Notes: a model not told the origin generated them from the letters alone. A DNA stretch of 64,000 bases from Rhodococcus_G sp042879035 (GCF_042879035.1 NZ_JBIAOU010000007.1:1-64000); one strand, 5' to 3'. Positions 1 through 9,046 are shown, numbered from the stretch's first letter. Numbers and translations: made by a program.

Positions 1-10
1 AAGCTCGACG

Positions 11-41
11 GCTTGAGCCCGGTCACATACCGGGCCCAAGC
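11..41. terminator. Hairpin terminator at window start
   Basis: Arms at 11-23 and 29-41 pair at 12 of 13 positions around a five-base loop. No gene is visible before it in the window, so it probably ends a transcript from the left. There is no strong T-run, so factor-independent termination is not certain. Confidence 0.5.
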
Positions 42-76
42 CCTCGCCGCCTAGGCTTCCGATTACCCAGTCCAAC

Positions 77-138
77 TTCCGGGGACCAGTTCACGTGCGG
101 TCAGATCGCACGAAGGGCACCTTCAGCCGGAAAGGGTG
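77..138. repeat. Degenerate copy of ~55-bp hairpin repeat (family A)
   Basis: The right arm (CGAAGGGCACCTTCAGCCGG, starting at 111) is intact. The left arm has decayed to a TTCCGGGG...CACGTGCGG remnant. It belongs to the same family as the copies at 195, 41932, 42007, 59557 and 59648. It lies downstream of tgt together with the next copy. I see no gene in 1-263. Confidence 0.7.
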
Positions 139-194
139 GGACGGCAGCGCGCGACGGTCGACGGCATCGCCCCATCGGCCCCGGCACCTCCCCG

Positions 195-250
195 CGGGCT
201 GAAGGCCCCCTTCATGCGGTTCACCCGCACGAAGGGGGCCTTCAGCCCGA
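195..250. repeat. ~55-bp hairpin repeat (family A), intact copy
   Basis: Near-perfect inverted repeat: the left arm reads GGGCTGAAGGCCCCCTTCATGCGG-like sequence and the right arm its complement, ending CCTTCAGCCCG, with about seven unpaired bases. It sits 14 bases from the stop codon of tgt, so it probably ends the tgt/ABC transcript. Arm changes are compensated (GGCCCCC against GGGGGCC), which suggests the stem is selected. Confidence 0.8.
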
Positions 251-263
251 AAGAGAGTGACGA

Positions 264-1529
264 TCAGGCGCGGGCGGTGGCGTAGAAGCTGCTCAGGGTC
301 TGCGCCCGCAGCTCGTCGAAGTAGCCGCCGTCGATACTGTCGCGGATCCGGTCGACGAGGCGGATGGTGAACCGCTCGTTGTGGATGGTCGCCAGCGTGG
401 ACGCGAGCATCTCCTTCGCCTTGAACAGGTGGTGCAGGTACGCCCGCGAGTAGTTGCGGCAGGTGTAGCAGTCGCAGTTCTCGTCGATCGGGTTGAAGTC
501 CCGTTTGAAGCGGCTGGTGTTGACGTTGAACCGGCCGTTCTCGGTGTACATCGCGGCGTTGCGGGCGACCCGGGACGGGTTGACGCAGTCGAACGTGTCG
601 GCGCCGTTCTCGACCGCGGTGAACAGGTCGTCCGGTTCGCTGATGCCGAGCAGGTGCCGCGGCTTGTGCTCGGGCAACTCCTCGTTGCACCAGCGGACGA
701 TGGTCCCGAGATTCTGCTTCTCCAGCGCGCCACCGATGCCGTACCCGTCGAACCCGCGTCCGGTCTCCCCGACGATCGACTCCAGCCCGCGGCACGCCTG
801 CCTGCGCAGGTCCTCGTACTGCGCGCCCTGCACCACACCGAACAGCGCCTGGTAGGGCCGGTGCCGCCGCTCCGCGGTCAGACGCTCGTGCTCGGCGATG
901 CACCGCACCGCCCACGCCTGCGTCCGCTGCACCGACTCCTCCTGGTAGGCGCGGGTGTTGAACAGCGTCGTCAGCTCGTCGAACGCGAAGATGATGTCCG
1001 CGCCGAGCCGGTGCTGGATGGCCATGGAGATCTCCGGCGTGAACCGGTGCCGCGACCCGTCGCGGTGCGACTTGAAGGTCACCCCGTCGTCGTCGACGTG
1101 CGCGAGCCGTTCCTTGCCCGCGGCGATGACGTCGTCGGACTGGACGCCGACGGCCTCCATCGCGAGGACCTTCTTGAACCCGACTCCCAGGGACATCACC
1201 TGGAAACCACCGCTGTCGGTGAACGTCGGGCCGGACCAGTTCATGAACCGGCCCAGGCCACCCGCCTCGTCGACGATGTCCGGACCCGGCTGCAGGTACA
1301 GGTGGTAGGCGTTGGCGAGCACCGCCTGCGCACCCGCCTCGCGGATCGTCTCCGGGAGCACCGCCTTGACGGTGGCGTTGGTGCCGACCGCGATGAACGC
1401 GGGGGTGGCGATGTCACCGTGCGGGGTGTGGATGGTGCCGGTGCGCCCCAACTGTCCGGGGATTCTGGTGCGGACCGTGAAGAAGGGGTCGTTCGGGGCA
1501 GGCACGGCGGTCCCGTCGCTCCCGTTCAC
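264..1529 (-). CDS. tgt: tRNA-guanine(34) transglycosylase (queuine tRNA-ribosyltransferase)
   Basis: Exchanges guanine 34 for a queuosine precursor in the anticodons of GUN tRNAs. The 421-residue protein has the family landmarks in order: an N-terminal TPHGDIATPAFIAVGTNATVK block, the substrate-site TDSGGFQVMSLG, GIGGALEK, the DTFDCVNPSR segment carrying the nucleophilic aspartate, and a C-terminal zinc site CDCYTCRNYSRAYLHHL. The usual catalytic-loop P-T-R appears here as P-S-R. The ATG at 1529 overlaps the stop of the upstream ABC gene by four bases (ATGA), so the three genes 5172-264 are probably co-transcribed. Length fits the bacterial family. Confidence 0.95.
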   Translation of the reverse strand: MNGSDGTAVPAPNDPFFTVRTRIPGQLGRTGTIHTPHGDIATPAFIAVGTNATVKAVLPETIREAGAQAVLANAYHLYLQPGPDIVDEAGGLGRFMNWSGPTFTDSGGFQVMSLGVGFKKVLAMEAVGVQSDDVIAAGKERLAHVDDDGVTFKSHRDGSRHRFTPEISMAIQHRLGADIIFAFDELTTLFNTRAYQEESVQRTQAWAVRCIAEHERLTAERRHRPYQALFGVVQGAQYEDLRRQACRGLESIVGETGRGFDGYGIGGALEKQNLGTIVRWCNEELPEHKPRHLLGISEPDDLFTAVENGADTFDCVNPSRVARNAAMYTENGRFNVNTSRFKRDFNPIDENCDCYTCRNYSRAYLHHLFKAKEMLASTLATIHNERFTIRLVDRIRDSIDGGYFDELRAQTLSSFYATARA

Positions 1530-3442
1530 GCCTGCACCTGCGCCGGTCCGGCGAACTGGCTGTGGTACAGGTCCGCGTACGCCTCGCCGTGTTCGAGCAG
1601 CTCCTCGTGCGTGCCCTGTTCGACGATGCGTCCGTCCTGCATCACCACGATCAGGTCCGCGTCGCGGATGGTCGAGAGCCGGTGCGCGATGACGAAGCTG
1701 GTGCGGTCGCTACGGAGCGCCGCGGTCGCGTGCTGGACGAGCAGTTCGGTACGGGTGTCGACCGAGCTGGTCGCCTCGTCGAGGATCAGGATCGACGGCT
1801 GCGCGATGAACGCCCGCGCGATGGTGATGAGCTGCTTCTCACCGGCGCTGACGTTGTTGCCCTCCTCGTCGATGACGGTGTCGTAGCCGTCGGGCAGGGT
1901 CCGCACGAACCGGTCGACGTGGCTCATCCGCGCCGCCCCGAGGATCTGTTCCTCGGTTGCCCCGGCCAGCCCGTAGGCGATGTTGTCGCGGATCGTGCCG
2001 CCGAACAGCCAGGTGTCCTGCAGCACCATCCCGATCCGCGACCGCAGGTCGTCGCGGGTCATCGTGGCGATGTCGACGCCGTCGAGCAGGATCCGGCCCG
2101 AGTTGATCTCGTAGAACCGCATGACCAGGTTCACCAGCGTCGTCTTGCCGGCTCCGGTGGGCCCGACGATCGCGACCATCTGCCCGGGCCGGGCGAGCAG
2201 GTTCAGGTCCTCGATCAGCGGTTCGTCGTCCTTGTACCGGAACGACACGTCCTGGAACTCGACCAGCCCCCGCTTGGACGGCGGGCCGGCGGCCGGCTCC
2301 GGGTCGGCGCTCTGCTCGTCCTCGTCGAGGAGGGCGAAGACCCGCTCCGCGGACGCGACACCCGACTGCATCAGGTTCATCATCGAGCTGACCTGCGTGA
2401 GCGGTTGGGTGAACTGCCGCGAGTACTGGATGAACGCCTGCACGTCACCGAGGGACATCGACCCCGACGCCACCCGCATGCCGCCGATCACGGCGATGGC
2501 GACGAAGTTCAGGTTCCCGAGGAACATCACCGCGGGCTGGACCAGACCGGAGATCAGCTGCGCCTTGAAACCCGATTCGTACAGGTTGTTGTTCTTCTCG
2601 TCGAACGCCGCGCGGACCTCGCGCTGGCGGCCGAAGACCTTGACCAGCTCGTGCCCGGTGTAGGCCTCCTCGATCTGCGCGTTCAACAGGCCGATGGTCT
2701 GCCACTGCGCGATGAAGTGCTTCTGCGACCGCTTCGCGATCACCGTCGTCACCGCGATGGAGGCGGGCACGACCAGCACGGTGATCAGCGCCAGCAGCCA
2801 CGAGATCCACACCATCATGCCGAGGATGCCGATCACGGTCAGCAGGGCCGTCAGCAGCTGGCTGATCGTCTGGTTCACCGTCTGTGCGACGTTGTCGATG
2901 TCGTTGGTGACGCGGGAGAGCACGTCGCCGCGCGGGTTGGTGTCGAAGTACCTGAGCGGCAGCCGGTGGATCTTGGCCTCGACGTCGGCGCGCAGCTGCT
3001 TGATCGTGCCCTGGACGATCCGGTTGAGCAGGAACGCCTGCAGCCACGCGAACAGCGCCGCCAGCAGGTACAGGCCGAGGACGAGCGCCAGCACCTGACC
3101 GAGAGCGGTGAAGTCGACGCCGGCGCCCGGGGTCACGTCCATGCCGGACACCATGTCCGCGAACGTGTCCTGGCCCTGCGTGCGCAGGGCGGCGACGGCC
3201 TCGTCCTTCGTCATGCCCGCGGGCAGCTGCTTGCCGATGACACCGTCGAAGATGATGTTCGTGGCGTGACCCATGACCTTCGGGCCGACGACGGTGAACA
3301 CGACGCTGATCGTCGCCAGCAGGAGCACCACGACCAGCGCGACCTTGTGCGGCGCGAGCCGCCGCAGCAGCCGTCGCATGGACGGCCCGAAGTGCATCGG
3401 TTTCTTCGACGCCGCGGCGCCGCCTGCGATCATGGCACTCAC
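1526..3442 (-). CDS. ABC exporter half-transporter, subunit 2 (permease-ATPase fusion)
   Basis: A 638-residue type IV ABC exporter half: six-helix transmembrane domain at about residues 25-345 and nucleotide-binding domain at about 385-620, with Walker A GPTGAGKTT and Walker B ILILDEATSSVD followed by H-loop AHRLS. The signature motif is degenerate (VSAGEKQ instead of LSGGQ). The GTG start at 3442 was chosen because it overlaps the stop of the preceding half-transporter by four bases (GTGA); the longer open frame upstream lies inside that gene. It probably forms a heterodimer with its neighbour. Substrate unknown; multidrug or lipid export is typical for the family. Confidence 0.9.
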   Translation of the reverse strand: MSAMIAGGAAASKKPMHFGPSMRRLLRRLAPHKVALVVVLLLATISVVFTVVGPKVMGHATNIIFDGVIGKQLPAGMTKDEAVAALRTQGQDTFADMVSGMDVTPGAGVDFTALGQVLALVLGLYLLAALFAWLQAFLLNRIVQGTIKQLRADVEAKIHRLPLRYFDTNPRGDVLSRVTNDIDNVAQTVNQTISQLLTALLTVIGILGMMVWISWLLALITVLVVPASIAVTTVIAKRSQKHFIAQWQTIGLLNAQIEEAYTGHELVKVFGRQREVRAAFDEKNNNLYESGFKAQLISGLVQPAVMFLGNLNFVAIAVIGGMRVASGSMSLGDVQAFIQYSRQFTQPLTQVSSMMNLMQSGVASAERVFALLDEDEQSADPEPAAGPPSKRGLVEFQDVSFRYKDDEPLIEDLNLLARPGQMVAIVGPTGAGKTTLVNLVMRFYEINSGRILLDGVDIATMTRDDLRSRIGMVLQDTWLFGGTIRDNIAYGLAGATEEQILGAARMSHVDRFVRTLPDGYDTVIDEEGNNVSAGEKQLITIARAFIAQPSILILDEATSSVDTRTELLVQHATAALRSDRTSFVIAHRLSTIRDADLIVVMQDGRIVEQGTHEELLEHGEAYADLYHSQFAGPAQVQA

Positions 3443-5172
3443 GACGCCTCCTGCGCGGTGAACTGGGAGGCGACGATCTCCGCGTAGGTGGGGCAGGTCT
3501 CGAGCAGTTGCTCGTGCGTTCCCGTCCCGACGATCCGGCCGTCGTCGAGCACGATGATCTGGTCGGCGTCGATGATCGTCGACACGCGCTGCGCGACGAC
3601 GATCACGCAGGCGTCGCGGGTGACGGGGCGCAGCGCCTCCCGCAGTCGGGCGTCGGTCCGCAGGTCGAGCGCGGAGAACGAGTCGTCGAAGAGGTAGATC
3701 TCGGGGGCCCGCACCAGCGCTCGCGCGATCGCGATGCGCTGCCGCTGACCGCCGGACAGGTTGGTGCCGCCCTGCGCGACGGGGGTGTCGAGGCCCTGCG
3801 GTGCGGCGCGCACGAAGTCCGCGGCCTGCGCGACCTCGAGGGATCGCCACAGCTGCGCGTCGGTGGCTTCGGGCCGGCCGTACCGCAGGTTGGTGGCGAT
3901 GGTGCCGGAGAACAGGTACGGCTTCTGCGGCACCAGGCCGATCGAGGCCCGCAGTCGTTCCGGGTCGACGGAACGGACGTCCGCGGCGCCGACCCGGACC
4001 TGGCCTGCGGTGACGTCGATCAACCTCGGGATCAGGTTCAGCAGGGTCGTCTTCCCGGAGCCGGTGCCGCCGATGATCGCCGTCGTCATGCCCGGTTCGG
4101 CGAGGAAGTTGAGGTCGTACAGGACCGGGGCGTCGGCGCCGGGGTAGGAGAAGGTCGCGTCGCGCATCTCGACGATGCCGCGCTCACGCCACGACTCGAG
4201 CTGCCATTCCGGGGCCTGCACGGACGGTTCGGTGTCGAGGACTTCGGTGATGCGTTCGGCACAGACCGAGGCGCGGGGCAGCAGCACCGTCATGACGGTG
4301 ACCATCATCACCGACATCAGGATCAGCATGATGTACGACAGGACGGCGGTCAGCGCACCGATCTCCATCTGCCCGTCGTTGATCAGGTGCGCGCCGAACC
4401 ACAGCACCGAGATGCTGGTGACGTTCGCGATCAGCATCACCGCGGGACCCATGAAGGCCATCAGCTTGCCGACCTTGAGCGCGACGTCGACCAGGCTGTC
4501 GTTGGCCTCGCCGAACCGCTCGATCTCGTGACGCTCTCGCACGAAGGCGCGGACCACGCGGATACCGGTGATCTGTTCGCGCAGCACCCGGTTGATCGCG
4601 TCGATCCGCACCTGCATCGACCGGAAGTGGGGAATCATCTTCCGGATCACCAGGAACATCGTCAGCGCGAGCACGGGCACCGCGACGGCGAGCACCCAGG
4701 CCAGGCCCTGCGACTCCCGGATCGACATCACGATGCCGCCGATGCACATGATCGGTGCGGCCACCAGAATCGTGCAGCTGATCACCACGACCATCTGGAC
4801 CTGCGTGACGTCGTTCGTGTTGCGGGTGATCAGCGACGGCGCACCGAAGAAACCGACCTCGCGCGCCGAGAACTCTCCGACCTTGTACATCACGCCGGCC
4901 CGCAGGTCGCGTCCGAGTCCCATCGCGGCCCGGGCACCGAAGTACACGGCACCGATGCTGCACGCGATCTGCAGGCAGGTGATCAGCAGCATGACGCCGC
5001 CGGTGGAGAGCACGACCCCGGTGTCGCCCCGGGTGACGCCGTCGTCGATGATCGTGGCGTTGAGGCTCGGCAGGTACAGCGACGCCATCGTGGAGATGAA
5101 CTGCAGCGCGATCACACCAGCAAGATCAGCCCGGTACGGCCGCAGGTATGTCCGCAGCAGTGAGTACAACAT
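3439..5172 (-). CDS. ABC exporter half-transporter, subunit 1 (permease-ATPase fusion)
   Basis: A 577-residue half-transporter, first gene of the operon with its partner and tgt. The membrane domain starts just after the N-terminal LLRTYLRPYRADLAG segment. The nucleotide-binding domain has Walker A GGTGSGKTT and a canonical NLSGGQRQR signature, but its Walker B reads YLFDDSFSALD, so the catalytic glutamate is replaced by aspartate. The partner has a normal Walker B and an abnormal signature. Complementary defects like these are known from heterodimeric exporters with one consensus and one degenerate ATP site (BmrCD, TM287/288). The ATG at 5172 was chosen at the typical N terminus; the frame is open to 5232. 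Confidence 0.9.
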   Translation of the reverse strand: MLYSLLRTYLRPYRADLAGVIALQFISTMASLYLPSLNATIIDDGVTRGDTGVVLSTGGVMLLITCLQIACSIGAVYFGARAAMGLGRDLRAGVMYKVGEFSAREVGFFGAPSLITRNTNDVTQVQMVVVISCTILVAAPIMCIGGIVMSIRESQGLAWVLAVAVPVLALTMFLVIRKMIPHFRSMQVRIDAINRVLREQITGIRVVRAFVRERHEIERFGEANDSLVDVALKVGKLMAFMGPAVMLIANVTSISVLWFGAHLINDGQMEIGALTAVLSYIMLILMSVMMVTVMTVLLPRASVCAERITEVLDTEPSVQAPEWQLESWRERGIVEMRDATFSYPGADAPVLYDLNFLAEPGMTTAIIGGTGSGKTTLLNLIPRLIDVTAGQVRVGAADVRSVDPERLRASIGLVPQKPYLFSGTIATNLRYGRPEATDAQLWRSLEVAQAADFVRAAPQGLDTPVAQGGTNLSGGQRQRIAIARALVRAPEIYLFDDSFSALDLRTDARLREALRPVTRDACVIVVAQRVSTIIDADQIIVLDDGRIVGTGTHEQLLETCPTYAEIVASQFTAQEAS

Positions 5173-5241
5173 ATTGAATGAGGCTACCAACCTGGCCGTT
5201 TGACGCCCGTCGGGCGCGCAATCAGCGAGCAATCAGGTAGG

Positions 5242-5703
5242 TCAGCGGCGACGCCAGGCCTGGGGGTCGGCGGTGAGTTCCTCGACGAAGCCCGGCAGGG
5301 CCCCGGACGCGATGTCGGCGACGCTGACGGACTCGAGCACGGCGCGCAGGTTCACGCGGACGGCGATCCACACGTCGCGCAGCGGTGCGGCCGCGCCACC
5401 GTACTCGACTTCCTCCGGCCGTTCGCCGCGGACGGAGGCGAGCGGCCCCTCCACCGCACGGATCACGTCGGCGACCGCGATGTCGGTGGCGGGGCGGGCC
5501 AGCCAGTAGCCGCCCTCCGGTCCGCGGCGGCTGTTGACCATCCCGGCGCGGCGCAGGTCGCCGAGGACCGCTTCGAGGAACTTGTGCGGGATCGTCTGGG
5601 CCGTGGCCAGGTGTTCGGCCTTGACCGGGGTGGCGCTCGCGGCGGCGATCTCGACGAGTGTTCGGACTGCGTAGTCGACCTTCGCAGTGATGTGCACCGC
5701 CAA
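5242..5703 (-). CDS. Rrf2-family transcriptional regulator
   Basis: A 153-residue protein with the Rrf2 N-terminal winged helix: DYAVRTLVEIA, then HLATAQTIPHKFLEAVLGDLRRAGMVNSRRGPEGGYWLARP, and the usual TDIAVADVIRAVEGPL dimer helix. It has no cysteine, so it cannot hold the Fe-S cluster of IscR or NsrR and more resembles the cluster-free CymR type. It is divergent from the leader peptide and ssuD remnant to its right, so a role in sulfur metabolism is plausible but inferred only from position. The 70-base gap to the ABC operon shows no clear terminator. Confidence 0.85.
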   Translation of the reverse strand: MAVHITAKVDYAVRTLVEIAAASATPVKAEHLATAQTIPHKFLEAVLGDLRRAGMVNSRRGPEGGYWLARPATDIAVADVIRAVEGPLASVRGERPEEVEYGGAAAPLRDVWIAVRVNLRAVLESVSVADIASGALPGFVEELTADPQAWRRR

Positions 5704-5780
5704 CTCCTCCCCGGTGCCCGACGTCTTCCGGCCCGGGATAAATTCCTACCACTTCAGTATGAAATGGGGCAAGCAGGGGT

Positions 5781-5809
5781 TTGACAGCGCAGGCACGCAC
5801 TGCGAACCT
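5781..5809 (+). promoter_or_regulatory. Predicted promoter of the leader peptide / ssuD unit
   Basis: TTGACA at 5781-5786, a 17-base spacer, then GAACCT at 5804-5809 (an xAxxxT -10). Transcription would start at or next to the A of the leader-peptide ATG at 5816, giving a leaderless mRNA, which is common in actinobacteria. The rest of 5704-5780 holds the divergent promoter region of the Rrf2 gene; I see no clear palindrome in it. Confidence 0.55.
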
Positions 5810-5815
5810 GAACAC

Positions 5816-5890
5816 ATGTCCGACACCTTCGCGCTCACGGTCCGACGCCACGTCGACCTCCTGCGTGTCGCGGCCGATCTCTGTCGGTAG
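5816..5890 (+). CDS. Actinobacterial leader peptide (24 aa) upstream of sulfur-metabolism gene
   Basis: The 24-codon frame contains VRRHVDLLRVAADLC and ends with Arg-stop. The RRHVDLxRV core followed by cysteine near the end matches the short leader peptides that precede sulfur assimilation and sulfonate-use genes in mycobacteria, rhodococci and streptomycetes, where translation through the C-terminal cysteine codons has been linked to cysteine-responsive attenuation. This one has a single cysteine codon rather than a run. The ATG is predicted to be leaderless. The stop lies 74 bases before the ATG of the broken ssuD-like gene. Confidence 0.75.
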   Translation: MSDTFALTVRRHVDLLRVAADLCR

Positions 5891-5964
5891 CGCCTGCCAC
5901 CGACCCGATCACCCTTCCGCCCGACCGGACGCCCGGTCCCGCGGCCCTTCCCCGAAGGACACCC

Positions 5965-6997
5965 ATGAGCGTCGATCTGCACTGGTTCCCTCGACTACCT
6001 CACGCAGGTCGCCCGCGCCGCGGAGTCCGCCGGCTTCACCGGCGTGCTCACCCCGACCGGGACGCACTGCGAGGACGCCTGGCTGACGACCGCCGCCCTG
6101 ATCCCGCTGACCACGCGACTGAAGTTCCTCGTCGCGTTCCGACCGGGCGCGATCTCCCCGACCCTCGCCGCGCAGATGGCGTCGAGCTTCCAGCGGTTGT
6201 CGGGGGGCCGGTTGCTGCTCAACGTCGTGACCGGCGGCGATTCGGTCGAGCAGCAGCAGTTCGGCGACTGGCTGACCAAGGGCCAGCGGTACGGGCGCAC
6301 CGCGGAATTCATGCAGGCCCTGCGCGGAGCGTGGGGTGACGCCCCGTTCGACTTCGACGGCGAGCACTACCGGCTGGCCGGCGCGACGACGTCCGCGCCG
6401 CCGAACCCGGTGCCGCCCTTGTACTTCGGCGGTTCCTCCGCGGCGGCGCTGCCGGTGGCGGGCGAACACGCCGATGTGTACCTCACCTGGGGGGAGCCGC
6501 CGGCCGCCGTCGCCGCGAAGATCGCCACGGTCCGCGAGCACGCCGAACGTGCCGGTCGCACAATACGATTCGAAATCCGGCTGCACGTGATCACCCGTGA
6601 CACGTCCGCCGAGGCGTGGGCCGTGACCGACCGGATGCTCGCCGGCCTCGATCCCGACGCGATCGCCGACGCCGCGGCGCGGTTCGCGAACGCGGAGTCC
6701 GAGGGCCAGCGCCGGATGACCGCGCTGCACGGCGGCAGCACCGCGAACCTCGAGATCGCCCCGAACCTGTGGGCGGGCGTCGGTCTGGTGCGCGGCGGCG
6801 CGGGGACGGCGCTGGTCGGCAGCCACACCGAGGTCGCCGACCGGATCGCGGAGTACCACGCGCTCGGCATCGACGAGTTCGTGCTGTCCGGTTACCCGCA
6901 CCTCGAGGAGGCGCTGTGGTTCGGGGAGGGCGTCCGTCCGATCCTCGCCCGCCGCGGCCTCCTCACCACCGAGGCCGCGGCGCGGCCTGTGCGGTAG
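5965..6997 (+). pseudogene. ssuD: Alkanesulfonate monooxygenase (SsuD-like), frameshifted with N-terminal deletion
   Basis: FMNH2-dependent two-component monooxygenases of this family release sulfite from alkanesulfonates. The ATG at 5965 follows a good GAAGGA ribosome site and encodes MSVDLHWF, the normal SsuD start. The next recognisable segment (DYLTQVARAAESAGFTG, from 5993) is in the +1 frame, and the stretch normally between them (roughly 20-30 residues, usually LPTxGDSR...GGGHG) is absent. From there the frame is intact to 6997: LTPTGTHCEDAWLTT, FLVAFRPG, SGGRLLLNVVTGG, LYFGGSS, LSGYPHLEEA. A GTG at 6044 could restart, but without the N-terminal strand of the barrel. Either a true pseudogene or an assembly deletion. 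Confidence 0.85.
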
Positions 6998-7364
6998 GCG
7001 CCAGCGGATCCTGCAGGAACGACGGGGGTTGCCCCGCGGCGACCGGGCCGGTGGCCTCCCCGGCCGGGTCGAGCGCACCGGCCAGGTCGAATGCCCGCGC
7101 GACCATCGGGTCGTCGAGCAGCTCGGCGAGGACGCCCTCGGACTCGGCGCGGGCGCGCTCGCGGGCCCCGCGGTGCGCCTCGGCCACCAGGGCCGCGAGT
7201 CGGGCCGACCCGAGTCCGAGGGCCCGCTCGGCGATCTCCACGACGACGAGCCGGCCGTCGGCCGCGACACCGATCCGGACACCGCCGACCTCCGCGACCC
7301 CGCACACCCCGTCGAGTTCCCGCTGCATTCGGATCAGTCTGTGCGCCAGCGCTTCCCGGGTCAC
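6963..7364 (-). CDS. Small YbaB/EbfC-like protein of ESX-associated cluster
   Basis: A 133-residue protein with an N-terminal helix (ALAHRLIRMQRELDGV), a strand-turn segment VGGVRIGVAADGRLVVVEIAERAL and a long alanine/arginine-rich helix ending in a low-complexity tail. This resembles the YbaB-like proteins found next to secreted WXG/EspC-type genes in actinobacteria. The GTG at 7364 overlaps the stop of the hydrolase gene by four bases. Its 3' end overlaps the converging ssuD remnant by 35 bases. Third gene of a three-gene operon. Specific function unknown. Confidence 0.65.
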   Translation of the reverse strand: MTREALAHRLIRMQRELDGVCGVAEVGGVRIGVAADGRLVVVEIAERALGLGSARLAALVAEAHRGARERARAESEGVLAELLDDPMVARAFDLAGALDPAGEATGPVAAGQPPSFLQDPLAPTAQAAPRPRW

Positions 7365-9046
7365 CACCGACCACCCGACAGCCGCTGCCGGAGGTCTCCG
7401 AGCGGCGCGCCGGGTATCCGGTCGCCGAGGCCGGCGTCGGTGCCCGCCACGATCCGCTCCGGCACGCCCCCGACCACGGCGGCGATGTTGTGGCGGCTGA
7501 GCGTCCCCGCGGCCAGGTACTCGCTGTGTCCCGTCGAGCCCTCGAGCCCACCGGCGGTGGCGGTGGACAGATTCGTGACGCCGCGCAGCCGGTTCGGGTC
7601 CCGGCCGTACGCGGCGAGGTCCGCGACCGCGTCGCCGGACGCCTCGGCCACGTAGACGTGACCGGGGCCGAGCCCGAGATCGTCGACGTGGTCGGTGCCG
7701 AGGCCCGGCGACCCGAAGAACACGGCGTCGTCGACACCGGTGTCGCCGCGCTGCAGCGCCAGGCCCGCCGTGGTGGATCCGTAGGAGTGACCCAGCGCGG
7801 TCAGGTGTACCCCGTCGGGCCGGGCGGCGACACCGCGGTAGAACGCGGCCAGGGCCGCCGCGCCGTCGCTCGCCGCCACCGCGCCGCCGAGGTCGACGAG
7901 GGCGTTGCGCAGCGAGTCGATCGGTCTCGCCGGATCCAGCTGCGGGGGAACGTAGTCCAGCCAGGCCACGACGGCGACCGATTCGTCGCCGCGCCCGGCG
8001 TCGGCGAGCTGGTCCCCGACCTCGCGGCGCAGGCCTCGGGCGTCGTCGACGTACCGCGGCAGGTCGAGGGCCGTCGAGTTCACTCCCGGGGTGAACACCG
8101 CGACGTGATCGGCCGTGTCGACGTCCCCGACCGCGACCGCTGCCCGCACCCGTTCCCCGCCCCGGTACACGAGCAGCCGCCCGTCCGGGTCGCCGATCGC
8201 GCGGGCCACCGCGTCCACACCGGCGAGACGAGCACGAAGCGCGAGGAGGTCGGGACGCACCTCGGGACGGCCCCAGTCGAACACCCACGGGTCCTGGGCG
8301 GCGCGGTCGATGAGCAGTTCGAGACTCCGGACGTCGGCGGCCAGCTGCGCCCGGTTCGCCGCGTCGCGGACGGCCGCGGGAATGCCGTCGAGGTTGCCGA
8401 TCCACCCGGGGTGCTCGGCGAGCACCCGGTGCCGCTGGTCCTCGGACAGTGCCGCCCAGTAGTGGGCGTTGTCCGCGGGCGTCGCACCCGGCTCCGGCGG
8501 CGTCAGATCGTGCGGTGACGCGGTCAGCGCCCCTGCGGCGAGGCCGACGGCCGCTGCCGTGGCCCGGTCGGCCGCGTCGACCGCGTCGAGCGCCGCGGTC
8601 AGCCGGGCCTCGCACACCCGCGCCTGCTCCGCGAGCGCCGCGCGAAGCAGCGCGGCCGGGAGGGGTCCGCCGATCCACGGCACCGGCGGCGGGGCGACGC
8701 GTCCGGCATCGGTCACGACGAGACCGAGACCGTCGGTGGTGTCCCGGAACACCGCGAGCGCCACCGTGCGGGCCGAGCCGATCGACTCCGCACCCGACCG
8801 CAGCTCCCGCGCGAGCTCCGCGAGCCCCCCGGACCAGGCCGTCGCCGAACGCAGTTCGGCCTCCGCTGCGGCGAGCGCACGGTCGGCCGCCGCCCCCGTC
8901 CACGAGCCGGTGGCCCGCCGGGTCCGCTCGTGGGCCGCGGTGACGGCGTCGAGGTGTTCGGCGGCTGCCACGTCGAGGGCGTCGGCGCCGCCGGCCAGGG
9001 CCGTCGGATTCCACTCCAGCAGCCGGGTCAGGGTCGGCCTCGTCAC
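7361..9046 (-). CDS. DUF1023 alpha/beta hydrolase with helical N-terminal domain
   Basis: A 561-residue protein. The first ~200 residues are alanine-rich helices with a W-x-G-like turn (TGSWTGAAADRALAAAEAEL), as in WXG100-type proteins. The C-terminal half is a DUF1023 (Abhydrolase_8) domain with nucleophile elbow GHSYGS at about Ser421, followed by FFGSPGLGTDHV and a late histidine in GSTGHSEYL. Such fusions are common in Rhodococcus and mycobacteria near ESX-type secretion substrates. The start overlaps the stop of the EspC-like gene by four bases, so the two proteins are probably made together. Substrate unknown. Confidence 0.8.
   Translation of the reverse strand: MTRPTLTRLLEWNPTALAGGADALDVAAAEHLDAVTAAHERTRRATGSWTGAAADRALAAAEAELRSATAWSGGLAELARELRSGAESIGSARTVALAVFRDTTDGLGLVVTDAGRVAPPPVPWIGGPLPAALLRAALAEQARVCEARLTAALDAVDAADRATAAAVGLAAGALTASPHDLTPPEPGATPADNAHYWAALSEDQRHRVLAEHPGWIGNLDGIPAAVRDAANRAQLAADVRSLELLIDRAAQDPWVFDWGRPEVRPDLLALRARLAGVDAVARAIGDPDGRLLVYRGGERVRAAVAVGDVDTADHVAVFTPGVNSTALDLPRYVDDARGLRREVGDQLADAGRGDESVAVVAWLDYVPPQLDPARPIDSLRNALVDLGGAVAASDGAAALAAFYRGVAARPDGVHLTALGHSYGSTTAGLALQRGDTGVDDAVFFGSPGLGTDHVDDLGLGPGHVYVAEASGDAVADLAAYGRDPNRLRGVTNLSTATAGGLEGSTGHSEYLAAGTLSRHNIAAVVGGVPERIVAGTDAGLGDRIPGAPLGDLRQRLSGGRW

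Noticed and set aside
381..1886. Long plus-strand frame opposite tgt and the ABC gene
   Set aside because: Composition is that of antisense shadow frames in GC-rich DNA, with no recognisable domain, and tgt on the other strand is certain.
3443..3850. N-terminal extension of the second ABC gene
   Set aside because: The extra ~136 residues are arginine-rich shadow sequence inside the first ABC gene; the GTG at 3442 overlaps the upstream stop and starts the normal protein.
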